Assembly (NCBI GenBank): GCA_030430575.1
Contig: JAUIKF010000028.1
Location: 1-64,000 of the forward strand
DNA: 64,000 nucleotides
From: Bacteroidia bacterium
GTDB taxonomy: Bacteria; Bacteroidota; Bacteroidia; J057
Direction: 5' to 3'
Both the position numbers and the translations under genes were made by a program. This document shows positions 42,056-50,239 of the stretch, in pieces (positions within the stretch are counted from its first letter, which is position 1; the number at the start of each line of letters is the position of its first letter). A model generated the notes under the pieces. It ran no database searches. It was given only the letters and a program-made list of their open reading frames with translations, and was not told where the DNA came from.

Positions 42056-44080
42056 TTGTCAGACCACAAATTTCAGCTCAAATCCGATTTTAAGCCTTCT
42101 GGCGATCAGCCCGAAGCTATTCGTCAACTCGTCGAAGGCATCAAAGAAGGCGAGGAGCACCAAGTCCTTCTTGGTGTGACTGGCTCTGGCAAGACCTTCA
42201 CAGTCGCCAATGTCATTCAAGAACTCCAGCGCCCGACGCTCATCATGAGCCATAACAAAACCCTCGCAGCACAACTCTATGGGGAATTCAAGGAGTTTTT
42301 TCCCGACAATATGGTGGAGTATTTCATCTCCTACTACGATTATTATCAGCCTGAGGCATTTGTCCCTAGCACCAATACCTATATCGAAAAGGACCTTTCG
42401 GTCAATTCTGACATCGAGAAGCTGCGCCTTCGTGCGACCACCGCACTGACGATGGGACGAAGAGATGTCATCGTGGTCGCATCCGTATCATGCATCTATG
42501 GCATCGGCCGACCCGATGATTTCAAGGCGAATGTCTTTCCCGCCTATGTGGGCATGAGCATTACGCTCAACATGTTCCTTGATCGCCTCATCCAGCTTTT
42601 TTACAGTCGTACACGGGCGATGCTGGAAAGAGGGAATTTTCGGGTAAATGGGGATACCGTAGACATTTTTCCCGCCTATGACGACCTGGGGGTTCGGTTT
42701 ATCTTTTTTGGCGATGAAATCGAAGCCATTCACCGCATCGATCCTGAAACGGGAAAGCGCCTGGAGACCATTCGCGACTTTACCCTATATCCCGCCAATC
42801 TCTACGTCACCCGCCGAGAAACCCTCAATAAATCCATTGCTCAAATCGAAATAGAACTCGGCCAACAAGTGAAATACTTCGAAGCCCAAGGCATGTTCCT
42901 AGAGGCCAATCGCATCAAAGAACGCACTGAATTTGACTTGGAGATGATGCGCGAATTGGGCTACTGTTCGGGGATCGAGAACTACTCTCGCTACCTCGCA
43001 GAGCGAGAAGCAGGCAGCAGGCCTTATTGCCTGATCGACTATTTCCCAGATGACTTTCTGATGGTTTTGGACGAAAGTCACGTCACCCTGCCGCAAGTTC
43101 GGGGCATGTTTGAAGGCGATCGTTCGCGGAAATTCACCCTCGTAGAAAACGGCTTTCGCTTACCATCTGCCCTGGACAATCGTCCGCAACGCTATGAAGA
43201 ATTCGAATCCTTGCAAAATCAGGTGATTTATATGAGCGCAACGCCAGGCGATGTCGAATTGGAGAAAAGTGCTGGCGTCATCGTGGAGCAAATTGTGCGG
43301 CCTACAGGTTTGCTCGATCCGCCTGTCGAGGTGCGGCCTTGTATCAATCAGGTAGATGATTTGCTGGATGAGGTAGATGAAGAGGTAAAAATAGGACGCC
43401 GTGTCCTAGTAACAACACTTACCAAGCGCATGGCAGAAGAATTTTCCCGCTACCTCGGCGACCTCAATATTCGCAGCCGCTATATCCACTCAGACATCAC
43501 GGCCCTCGATCGTGTGGACATCTTGCGTGACTTGCGCAACGGCCGTTTTGACGTCCTGGTAGGTGTTAACCTGCTGCGGGAAGGACTCGATCTGCCAGAA
43601 GTCGGGCTAGTCGCGATCATGGATGGGGACAAGGAAGGCTTCCTGCGCACTGACCGTTCGCTGATCCAAACGGCGGGCCGCGCCGCCCGAAACGCCGAGG
43701 GGCGTGTCATCGTCTACGCCGACAAGATCACCAAAGCCATCCAAAAGCTGCTCGACGAAACCAACTACCGCCGCACCAAGCAGATCGCTTATAATGAAGA
43801 ACATGGCATCGTTCCCAAAACCATTGTCAAATCGAACCGCGACATCTTCCAGGATGCCATCGGCACGCGCAAGCCCGACTATGAGATGGACGAACCCACC
43901 CTCAGTCGCGCTGCCGAAGAGCAAGCCGAATACATGGACCGAGAGCAGCTTGAAAAGCGCATCCGCGCCGTCCGCAAGCAGATGGAAGCTGCTTCGAAGG
44001 AGCTAGACTTCATCGAGGCGGCACGGCTACGGGATGAGATGTTTGCGTTTCAGGCGTTGCTGAAGGAGAAGTATCGGTAG
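42056..44080 (+). CDS. uvrB: UvrABC excision nuclease subunit B
   Basis: A 674-residue helicase-like subunit that verifies DNA damage handed over by UvrA and recruits UvrC in nucleotide excision repair. Seen: Walker A LGVTGSGKTFTVANV near residue 40, the beta-hairpin region YYDYYQPEAFVPSTNTYIEK, DESH at about residue 341, helicase motif V/VI region (VGVNLLREGLDLPEVGLV, QTAGRAARNAEGRVIVYAD), and a C-terminal UVR motif (LEKRIRAVRKQMEAASKELD) that binds UvrC. The start is TTG at 42056, directly after an in-frame TAA; the first residues SDHKFQLKSDFKPSGDQPEA match the family's N-terminus. No uvrA or uvrC lies in the window. Confidence 0.97.
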   Translation: MSDHKFQLKSDFKPSGDQPEAIRQLVEGIKEGEEHQVLLGVTGSGKTFTVANVIQELQRPTLIMSHNKTLAAQLYGEFKEFFPDNMVEYFISYYDYYQPEAFVPSTNTYIEKDLSVNSDIEKLRLRATTALTMGRRDVIVVASVSCIYGIGRPDDFKANVFPAYVGMSITLNMFLDRLIQLFYSRTRAMLERGNFRVNGDTVDIFPAYDDLGVRFIFFGDEIEAIHRIDPETGKRLETIRDFTLYPANLYVTRRETLNKSIAQIEIELGQQVKYFEAQGMFLEANRIKERTEFDLEMMRELGYCSGIENYSRYLAEREAGSRPYCLIDYFPDDFLMVLDESHVTLPQVRGMFEGDRSRKFTLVENGFRLPSALDNRPQRYEEFESLQNQVIYMSATPGDVELEKSAGVIVEQIVRPTGLLDPPVEVRPCINQVDDLLDEVDEEVKIGRRVLVTTLTKRMAEEFSRYLGDLNIRSRYIHSDITALDRVDILRDLRNGRFDVLVGVNLLREGLDLPEVGLVAIMDGDKEGFLRTDRSLIQTAGRAARNAEGRVIVYADKITKAIQKLLDETNYRRTKQIAYNEEHGIVPKTIVKSNRDIFQDAIGTRKPDYEMDEPTLSRAAEEQAEYMDREQLEKRIRAVRKQMEAASKELDFIEAARLRDEMFAFQALLKEKYR

Positions 44081-44144
44081 GGGATTGGGGGAAACTCAAG
44101 TTCAAATTCAAGCGCAAATTCAATTTATCAATGCCTAAGGCCTT

Positions 44145-44771
44145 ATGTGGAAATTCAAATATGCTTGGCCAGTTTATGTTTCCTTTATTTTGTCAGGGGC
44201 AAATTGGGTATTACTTTTTCTTTACGAATACAAACCTGATCCTTACCGTGATTTCATTGAAAATCTGCAAGCCCTTTTTGGATTTGGGACTGTTATTTGG
44301 CTACCTATTCTGACCACTATTTTATTTTACAACAATCGATTTAAAGGGGGAATGTTCTGGGGATTTATGGTGGTAATTATCTTTGGAATGTTCATTTTAG
44401 CATCATTCATCTTTGGCATTATGAGTGGGTTTCAACAAACCCTTGGTGTATACTTAGGTATTATTTCCCTCAATACACTTTATACAATCCGGCATTTTCG
44501 AAAACCTTCCCGATTACTTTCTGAATGGGGAAAATGGGGGATCTTATTATTGATAGCAGGTTTATTCCCTGGGGCCTGGTTTTATTGGATGAATATGGGT
44601 TCTCCGCCTCAATTTTTCTTTAATGAGACTATTGGTTATTTAGTATTAGCTATCTGGAATCTTCTTGCTATTACCGCCCTTCTCCTCAACCTTCACGATC
44701 TCCATCGCCGCGACCAGCAGAAGCAACAGGCTGGCTATGAGCAGCTTGTGGAAGAAGTAGGGGCCCAATAA
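44145..44771 (+). CDS. six-helix membrane protein of unknown family, paralogue of 50240-50908
   Basis: A 208-residue protein with six predicted membrane helices. Its start (MWKFKYAWPVYVSFILS) and its end (LLNLHDLHRRDQQKQQAGYE) closely match the protein at 50240-50908, which is otherwise divergent in the middle. The conserved basic C-terminal tail after the last helix (LHRRD.QKQ..YEQLV) probably lies in the cytoplasm. I recognise no known family and propose no function. The gene is more AT-rich than its neighbours, and its stop is followed at once by a REPIN of the RAYT family, suggesting a region open to insertion. Confidence 0.65.
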   Translation: MWKFKYAWPVYVSFILSGANWVLLFLYEYKPDPYRDFIENLQALFGFGTVIWLPILTTILFYNNRFKGGMFWGFMVVIIFGMFILASFIFGIMSGFQQTLGVYLGIISLNTLYTIRHFRKPSRLLSEWGKWGILLLIAGLFPGAWFYWMNMGSPPQFFFNETIGYLVLAIWNLLAITALLLNLHDLHRRDQQKQQAGYEQLVEEVGAQ

Positions 44772-44931
44772 GACGCAACAGACTTTCTTCAATCTGTTGC
44801 GTCTTCAGCTCCCACAAAGCTGATAAGAACCCCCTATTTCACCTCAATAATCAAGTATGCGTTTCTAGGTAGTTTGGAATAGGACGCGTAGCTTGGACAC
44901 GTAACAGGTTGAAGAAAACCTGTTACGTGTC
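44770..44931. mobile_element. REPIN: pair of inverted REP hairpins left of the transposase
   Basis: Hairpin 1 (44770-44805) has stem AAGACGCAACAGACT (one mismatch) and loop ttcttc. Hairpin 2 (44896-44931) has perfect stem GACACGTAACAGGTT and loop gaagaa, the reverse complement of the first loop. The spacer is 90 bp. ACGCGTAGCTTGGA stands before hairpin 2. The first stem overlaps the last bases of the membrane protein gene, so it may also act as its terminator. Confidence 0.8.
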
Positions 44932-44940
44932 GGAGGCTCC

Positions 44941-45085
44941 AAGACGCAACAGATTTTCTTCAATCCGTCGCATTCTCGACTCCCACAATGCTGACAAAAT
45001 CGCCTCATAAAGCATCCATCACGAGATAATTTTCAGGAACACCTTTGACTTCGACGCGTAACAGGGTAAAGAAAAACTACTCAAG
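44941..45085. mobile_element. degenerate REPIN immediately upstream of the transposase
   Basis: The hairpin 1 remnant (44941-44976) begins AAGACGCAACAGATTTTCTT but its right arm has decayed (AATCCGTCGCATTCT). The hairpin 2 remnant (45047-45085) keeps GACGCGTAACAGG and the GAAAAAC part only. GACTCCCACAATGCTGAC after hairpin 1 matches the flank of the other two local copies. The open frame of the transposase extends back into hairpin 2, which shows that this extension is not coding. Confidence 0.7.
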
Positions 45086-45104
45086 CCCTAAAATCATTTC
45101 TTCC

Positions 45105-45704
45105 ATGGATCTCCAAACCAAGCGCGCCAAATTATCTCCAGGAAAATTTTATCATGTTTTCACCAGAGGGAACAACAAAGAAACCATTTTCAAAGAATCG
45201 AAAAACTATCCCTACTTCCTCTCTCGCTGGAAACAATACATTACCCCCATAGCTGATATATATAGCTATTGTCTACTTCCCAACCACTTCCATTTTTGCC
45301 TAAAAATAAAGGCGATTGATGATCTTCCTCAAGCATATCAAACAGGTAGGAAACACCTTTCTCACCCTTTTGCTATTTGCTTGAGTGCCTATGCCAAAGC
45401 GATCAATAAAGCTCATGGAAGGACAGGAAGTCTATTTGAAGAGACCTATAACCGTGTCGAGATTACTACCGAAACTTATTTTATCCGATTAATTGCTTAT
45501 ATCCACGCAAATCCGCAACATCATGGGATTTGCACAGATTTTAGGGATTATCCTTATTCCTCTTATCATGCCTTCCTATCTGATAAGCAAACATCTTTAA
45601 TGCGGGAAGCCGTTTGGGCGTATTTTGGAGGGAAAGAAGGGTTTATAGATTATCATAATGATCATCAAAATTGGAGGCGTTTGTACAGAAGTAATCTTGA
45701 GTAG
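45105..45704 (+). CDS. REP-associated tyrosine transposase (RAYT, TnpA_REP)
   Basis: A 199-residue Y1 HUH nuclease of the IS200-like superfamily that cuts and rejoins single-stranded DNA at REP hairpins. The HUH pair is His61-Phe-His63 in YCLLPNHFHF. The candidate nucleophile is the tyrosine in LSAYAKAINKAHGRTGSLFE. VFTRGNNKETIF and AYIHANPQHHGI are further family signatures. ATG 45105 is preferred over TTG 45045 because the extra codons are the remains of a palindrome. REP hairpins lie on both sides. Such genes are usually single-copy, vertically kept residents and not spreading insertion sequences. The gene is AT-rich relative to uvrB. Confidence 0.9.
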   Translation: MDLQTKRAKLSPGKFYHVFTRGNNKETIFKESKNYPYFLSRWKQYITPIADIYSYCLLPNHFHFCLKIKAIDDLPQAYQTGRKHLSHPFAICLSAYAKAINKAHGRTGSLFEETYNRVEITTETYFIRLIAYIHANPQHHGICTDFRDYPYSSYHAFLSDKQTSLMREAVWAYFGGKEGFIDYHNDHQNWRRLYRSNLE

Positions 45705-45714
45705 CTGGGCCTCC

Positions 45715-45865
45715 AAGACGCAACAGACTTTCTTCAATCTGTTGCGTCTTCGACTCTCACGTAGCTGATAAGTGGCGCTGTTTTTACTTGGGTGAAAGGA
45801 GGGGGGGGTTCAGGTGGACGCGTAGCATCGACACGCAACAGGTTGAAGAAAACCTGTTGCGTGTC
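45715..45865. mobile_element. REPIN right of the transposase; second hairpin also serves the DUF547 gene
   Basis: Hairpin 1 (45715-45750) is the same as 44770-44805 to the base in its stem and loop. Hairpin 2 (45830-45865) has perfect stem GACACGCAACAGGTT and loop gaagaa. The spacer is 79 bp and includes GACTCTCACGTAGCTGATAAG-like flank (shared with the left copies) and GACGCGTAGCATCGACACG. Hairpin 2 ends one base from the complement of the TAA stop of the DUF547 gene and is probably its terminator. Confidence 0.8.
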
Positions 45866-45866
45866 T

Positions 45867-46940
45867 TTACTCATTCAACGCCCAATCATATTCCAGAAAG
45901 CTCACCTGGGCATCTGCTTTGATCTGGACCCTGGCGAAACGATTCAGAAACTCGATAAGGGTACCTGTTTTTGTAAAGTCTTCTCCGTACCAATCGAAGA
46001 TTTTGGAGAGGGCGACCTTTTTTTCGCTGAGCTGATTGGCGGCGGGGTTGTTGACAAAGGCGCGGGTCATGCGGTCGAGTTGCACATTTAACTGGGCAGG
46101 GAGATAAGCTGCGTTGAGCAGGCGGGGGCATGATTTGGCGGCGCAGTTGACAGCAAAGTGGATGCGCGGCTCATTGGGATAACGCTTCCGAATGATCTCG
46201 TTTTCGATTTGGTTTAAGGTGTAGGCTTTGCCTGCCAGTTTGATAAAGGGTTTATCCCAGGGTTTGCCAAGATCCGTGATGCTTTTTAGGGGATGATTGT
46301 CTACGATCAGCTTGATCGTAAACGCATTATACGCATTGATCCAATAACACAGTTCTTCCGTGGGGGCCCAGTCTGACTCAGGAACCCCTTTTGCCAATAT
46401 ATCCAAATAGGCCTGCAAACTAGCTTTATCCGCTTTGAATCCTTTATAATTCACCTTTCCCGTGCTACTCACATATTTTTTGAGCAAGGCATCCCATTCC
46501 TTATGGGTCGGTTTGTTGTTGGGAGGCGGGGAAGGATTTTCTTCTTCTTCCGCTTTCTCTTCTGGCGTAAGTTCTTTGATGATCACCTTAGGCGTAGGTA
46601 TCGCTTGCTCAATTGGACGTATGTCCGATTGGGTAGTAATCACCTTCGCAGGCTTTTCGATGATTTCGGGTGCAGGCTGCTTGACAGGTGTTGGAAGTTC
46701 TGATGAAGGTTCTTCCGAAGGTTTCTCGGAGGTAGATGTTTCGGGAATAGTTTCTTCAGGGGTAATTTCCTCAAGGGTAATTTCTTCCACCGTATCCATC
46801 TCCACGGCGGGGACCACCACTGGCTGCGCATCTACCACGGCTGCTAGCGTATCTACTTCAGCAGAATGAGTTGTTTGAGGTTGTTGGTCACAGGCCCACA
46901 TCATGGCAAGGCTCATGAGAAAAATAGCTAATCGGGTCAT
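45867..46940 (-). CDS. DUF547 domain lipoprotein
   Basis: A 357-residue exported protein. The N-terminus MTRLAIFLMSLAMMWACDQQP looks like a type II signal, with Cys17 as the lipidation site, though the lipobox (MWAC) is not ideal. Residues about 25-145 are a Pro/Glu/Thr/Val-rich low-complexity linker with tandem EEITLEEITPEE-like units. The rest is a DUF547 domain: ELCYWINAYNAFTIKLIVDN, then RIHFAVNCAAKSCPRL with its conserved cysteines, and WYGEDF. The function of DUF547 is unknown; plant members are fused to glutaredoxin or MIP1-type domains. The 3' end meets a REP hairpin. Confidence 0.85.
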   Translation of the reverse strand: MTRLAIFLMSLAMMWACDQQPQTTHSAEVDTLAAVVDAQPVVVPAVEMDTVEEITLEEITPEETIPETSTSEKPSEEPSSELPTPVKQPAPEIIEKPAKVITTQSDIRPIEQAIPTPKVIIKELTPEEKAEEEENPSPPPNNKPTHKEWDALLKKYVSSTGKVNYKGFKADKASLQAYLDILAKGVPESDWAPTEELCYWINAYNAFTIKLIVDNHPLKSITDLGKPWDKPFIKLAGKAYTLNQIENEIIRKRYPNEPRIHFAVNCAAKSCPRLLNAAYLPAQLNVQLDRMTRAFVNNPAANQLSEKKVALSKIFDWYGEDFTKTGTLIEFLNRFARVQIKADAQVSFLEYDWALNE

Positions 46941-47107
46941 TTTTGAATGAATTTTGGCTTAAAAAAGGACTAAAGCTCAGTATACGACGGAAGTTTAGTG
47001 TTGAATGAATGAATAACAAATTTTGAATCATTTGTTATAATTCTGCAACAAGTAACTCATTGCCCCCTTGTCATGTTGTCGGAAACCTGACCCCGCCATT
47101 TATTTTG

Positions 47108-48184
47108 TCAATAAAATAGCCCCGGATTCCATTCCCCTTTCGCAAAAAAACGAGGCTTTCTGATCTTTTGTCCTGGATGAAATAAGTAAGGATTCCCTTC
47201 TGTGTCCAGCATCGGCACATGGCGATTTTGAAACCTGCGCCAGGATTTGGGAAGAATGATCGCGTCATGGATAAAACGGTTTTGCATGGCATGACGAATC
47301 TGCTCTGCATCGAGTCCTATGCCAAATCGTACGATCTGGCCCAACTGCTGGTCAGGCCAGGTATAGAACCTTCGCTGCACTTGTAGGGCCAAAATACCAT
47401 GAGAGAAACGGCCGTAATCGGCGTTTGAAAGGTCTACACAGCCATATCGCGCTGGATAATTGTCATCGATGATATTTCTCCGTCCTTTCGAGGCGGGGTC
47501 ACCTGTCCAGAGCATGCTATTCAGCGCAATACGCGTATCGCCATCTTCATAAGCCAGCATAAATGTCCCCGTCCGAAATCGATCCAAAATGGGATCAGCA
47601 AATGCGTCATTCTCCGCGATGAAAGAAAATTGTCCTACTTCAATCGCAATCGTCGCTGTCCGCTGAGAAGTGCCAATATCATCTAGGTAGAAATTATACG
47701 CATAGGCAAAACTATGCGCACGCCCTGTCTGATTGCTCACAGGCGAAAGGAAAGGCGACAAATTGGCCTCAGCTGGACCAAATCCAACGAGCGCTCCCAA
47801 GGTCAATTGAATTTCGTTCCGACTCAGTTTGGGACCATAACCAGACATACTTTGGTAAAAGCGCAAACTGCTTGAGAGCTGCAGCTCGTTATCCACGACG
47901 GTATACGTCTCCACAAATAAGCCCATGCGATTGACGTGTGTGCCCACAGCGAAGCTCACCCCAAAATTGAGTCCTGTATGGGTACTGAGGGGGATTTGGG
48001 CGAAAAGGCCCTGGAAGCAGAAGAAAAAGCCGAAGAGGACCGTTCGAACCTTCGAGCGTTCGAGCCTACCTATTCCAAAAATTCCTTTTAAGGAATTTGC
48101 CTCCTTGCGACGGGTTGAAACCCAGTCGCAATAGTAGAAAATGACAGACAAAGGACTATTGCGACGCGACGCTCGACTGAGCAT
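47108..48184 (-). CDS. exported protein with polymorphic-toxin-type-23-like domain; start uncertain
   Basis: The clear protein begins with the hydrophobic segment VRTVLFGFFFCFQGLFAQIP, a normal Bacteroidota signal peptide lacking its methionine. It continues with barrel-like strands (LNFGVSFAVGTHVNRMG, LTLGALVGFGPAEANLSP) and ends in a segment I associate with the Bacterial toxin 23 family: EQIRHAMQNRFIHDAIILP, then HVPMLDTEGNPYLFHPGQ and WNPGLFY. No ATG, GTG or TTG stands directly before the signal. The nearest in-frame ATG is 48184 (358 residues) and another is at 48328, but the codons between are palindromic repeat. A real effector role is doubtful, since no immunity gene or T9SS tail is seen; it may be an outer-membrane protein. 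Confidence 0.6.
   Translation of the reverse strand: MLSRASRRNSPLSVIFYYCDWVSTRRKEANSLKGIFGIGRLERSKVRTVLFGFFFCFQGLFAQIPLSTHTGLNFGVSFAVGTHVNRMGLFVETYTVVDNELQLSSSLRFYQSMSGYGPKLSRNEIQLTLGALVGFGPAEANLSPFLSPVSNQTGRAHSFAYAYNFYLDDIGTSQRTATIAIEVGQFSFIAENDAFADPILDRFRTGTFMLAYEDGDTRIALNSMLWTGDPASKGRRNIIDDNYPARYGCVDLSNADYGRFSHGILALQVQRRFYTWPDQQLGQIVRFGIGLDAEQIRHAMQNRFIHDAIILPKSWRRFQNRHVPMLDTEGNPYLFHPGQKIRKPRFFAKGEWNPGLFY
48079..48131. repeat. two palindromes and a TTCGA word array at the 5' end of the type-23 gene
   Basis: AAATTCCTT/AAGGAATTT (48079-48099) and TTGCGACGGGTT/AACCCAGTCGCAA (48105-48131) are consecutive inverted repeats. Just downstream in the gene's direction lies GTTCGAACCTTCGAGCG (about 48042-48063), of the same word type as 24968-24997. 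Together they occupy the place where the start codon should be. Confidence 0.6.
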
Positions 48185-48330
48185 CGCCGAAGTCTTTAGT
48201 CCGTCGCAAAAAGAGAAAAAGTCAAAATTGACTTTCCGAGCGGAGAAGAAGTTCAACAGTTCAATTCTTGACCGCAAATTAATGAGCCGCCGTTCTTCAT
48301 TTTCAACTCTCCATTTTTCATTTTTCATTA

Positions 48331-49080
48331 TTAATTCTCCCTATGGACCATGACAGAACTGGCCTGGGCCGTCGGCATCAGGACAATGTCGTTGACATTG
48401 ACGTGGGCTGGCAGCGACGCGATGAAAACGATGATATTGGCAATATCGTCTCCTACCAACGGCTGGAAGCCATTATATACCTGATCAGCACGGTCTTGGT
48501 CTCCATCAAAACGCACAATAGAAAACTCCGTTTCCACCAAGCCAGGGGCGATATGTGTTACCTTAATCCCCTTGGAAAGCAAGTCCATGCGCATGCCCTG
48601 TGAAAGGGCAAAAGCCGCATGCTTACTCGCACAATAGACATTGCCATTGGGATAGACTTCCTTGCCAGCAATGGAGCCGATGTTGAAGATATGCCCTTGC
48701 TTCCGTGCCGCCATCAGCGGCGCGATCTCCCGCGTGACATATAATAAACCCTTGACATTGGTATCGATCATCCGCTCCCAATCATCGATATTTCCACTTT
48801 GTATCGGATCAAATCCCGCCGCAAGGCCGGCATTATTGATCAGTAGATCGATATTGCGCCAGTCTTCTGGAAGCGCGCCAAAAGCAGATTGCACCGCTTC
48901 CTTTTCCCTAACATCAAAACACAGGGTCAGGACCTCTGTGTCGAGGCTGTCTTTGAGGGCCTGAAGGCGCGCTTCGCGCCTTCCTGTCAAGATGAGGCGA
49001 TGCCTCTGCGCAGCAAACTGGCGGGCACATGCCTCGCCTATGCCTGCCGTAGCGCCTGTAATGAGTATTGTTTTTTGCAT
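48331..49080 (-). CDS. short-chain dehydrogenase/reductase
   Basis: A 249-residue classical SDR. The cofactor loop is TGATAGIGEACARQ (residues about 8-21), followed by arginines that favour NADP (LTGRREARL). NNAGLA and the catalytic serine (NIGSIAGK) with Tyr-x3-Lys in VYCASKHA (near residue 150) are present. The pattern resembles YdfG-type 3-hydroxy acid or serine dehydrogenases, but substrate cannot be set from sequence. Upstream, array C separates it from surE on the same strand, so the two may or may not be co-transcribed. An AT-rich TTTTCATTTT array follows its stop. Confidence 0.88.
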   Translation of the reverse strand: MQKTILITGATAGIGEACARQFAAQRHRLILTGRREARLQALKDSLDTEVLTLCFDVREKEAVQSAFGALPEDWRNIDLLINNAGLAAGFDPIQSGNIDDWERMIDTNVKGLLYVTREIAPLMAARKQGHIFNIGSIAGKEVYPNGNVYCASKHAAFALSQGMRMDLLSKGIKVTHIAPGLVETEFSIVRFDGDQDRADQVYNGFQPLVGDDIANIIVFIASLPAHVNVNDIVLMPTAQASSVMVHREN

Positions 49081-49094
49081 AGTATGAAGAAGTT

Positions 49095-49355
49095 AGATCG
49101 CTCGGGCCGAAGACGTCCCTCGCTGTCAGAGGTCAGACCGTTCGGCTCGAAGACTCGCCTCACTGTCAGATCGCTCAGCTCGAAGACTCGCCTCGCTGTC
49201 AGACAAGATTTTTTCATTCTCACCATGCCTTTCGTCTGATAGCGAGGGCCTTCTTAGGCCCGAGCGGTCTGACAGTGAGTGCCGAAGGCGCGAACGATCT
49301 GACAGTGAGGAGCGTAGCGACGAACGGTCTCGCAGCGAGCGAAGCGAGCGGTCTC
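49095..49355. repeat. GC-rich hairpin-spacer array C, complete with inverted arms
   Basis: The left arm (49095-49202) carries reversed units (GATCGCTC, CTCGCTGTCAGA). The centre (about 49203-49240) contains ATGCCTTTCGTCTGATAGCGAG, related to the TGCCTTTAGTCTC centre of arrays D and E. The right arm runs to GAGCGGTCTC at 49355. Spacers GGCCTTCTTAGGCC, GGGCCGAAGACGTCCC and GCGAAGCG differ but are each palindromic. Most units carry the GTCTGACAG subtype. The right end overlaps the TGA stop of surE (complement TCA at 49354-49356). The left end is 15 bp from the SDR start. Confidence 0.8.
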
Positions 49356-50124
49356 ACAATCCCAGGTCCCATTGATTCATGATTGGCAATTTGCTATGGT
49401 CAGTGAGGTCGTGTTGCATGGGCGTAATGGATACAAATCCGTTTCTCAGCGCGTATTCATCCGTATCCTGGCCTTCATCCTCCAATTGGAACTTGCCTGT
49501 CAGCCAATAGTAAGGCTGTCCAAAAGGATCAACCCGCTGGTCAAATTCCTCCACCCACTGGCCCATGGCCTGGCGTGTGATACGCATCCCCTGAAGTTCA
49601 TCCAGGGTGAGGTAAGGTATATTGACATTGAGGCATTGACCTGGACCGAGCGGCTGACTGATCGCCTGGGAGATGAGGTGGCGCACCACAGCTTTGGCTG
49701 TCGTCAAATCCGCCTCATGGCTGAATTTGGTGAGGGAAAAGCCGATGGCTGGAAAGCCTTGAATCGCGCCTTCTCGCGCTGCAGAAAGGGTCCCAGAGTA
49801 GATCGTGCTGACAGAAGAATTGCTGCCATGGTTGATGCCAGAAAGGATGAGGTCTGGCTTTTCATCCATGATCATGCCTGTGGCTAGCTTGACACAGTCT
49901 GCAGGCGTCCCGCTACAAGCGTAGCCTACAATGCCATCAAAGAGTTCCTCGCGCTCGACACGCAAGGTTTTTCCTATGCTGATGGCATGGCCCATCGCGC
50001 TTTGTGGACTGTCTGGCGCCACCACCGTCACTTGGCCAAATTCTTTGGCCACGGAAGTAAGCGCTAGAATGCCTGGTGCATGGATGCCGTCGTCGTTGCT
50101 GATAAGGATATGGGGGTTTTTCAT
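49354..50124 (-). CDS. surE: 5'/3'-nucleotidase SurE
   Basis: A 256-residue cytoplasmic metal-dependent nucleotidase that removes phosphate from nucleoside 5'- and 3'-monophosphates, part of stationary-phase survival. The N-terminal metal site ILISNDDGIHAPGI carries the adjacent aspartates. VVAPDSPQSAMGHAIS, CSGTPADCVKLA and DLILSGINHGSNSS with the conserved asparagine are all present. The length is as expected. Its stop codon is formed in part by the terminal bases of array C. Confidence 0.95.
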   Translation of the reverse strand: MKNPHILISNDDGIHAPGILALTSVAKEFGQVTVVAPDSPQSAMGHAISIGKTLRVEREELFDGIVGYACSGTPADCVKLATGMIMDEKPDLILSGINHGSNSSVSTIYSGTLSAAREGAIQGFPAIGFSLTKFSHEADLTTAKAVVRHLISQAISQPLGPGQCLNVNIPYLTLDELQGMRITRQAMGQWVEEFDQRVDPFGQPYYWLTGKFQLEDEGQDTDEYALRNGFVSITPMQHDLTDHSKLPIMNQWDLGL

Positions 50125-50239
50125 GAAAAACTGTTTGGTTGGTTGCGGTAAGCGGCTGAAATTACTAAGGAATTGTTGATTTGTAAAAGGGGCAGAAAGA
50201 TGTAATATATTTTCTTCAACTGGTCACTATCTTTACCCT

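Noticed and set aside
42056-42058. An ATG start for uvrB further downstream
   Set aside because: The TTG start gives the conserved N-terminus, while any later ATG would remove the region before Walker A.
45045-45104. Longer N-terminus for the RAYT transposase
   Set aside because: These codons are the remains of a REP palindrome (GACGCGTAACAGG and GAAAAAC), not protein sequence seen in the family.
47108-48184. Toxin-immunity or contact-dependent inhibition system
   Set aside because: Apart from a type-23-like C-terminal segment there is no delivery domain, sorting tail or adjacent immunity gene, so a system cannot be claimed.
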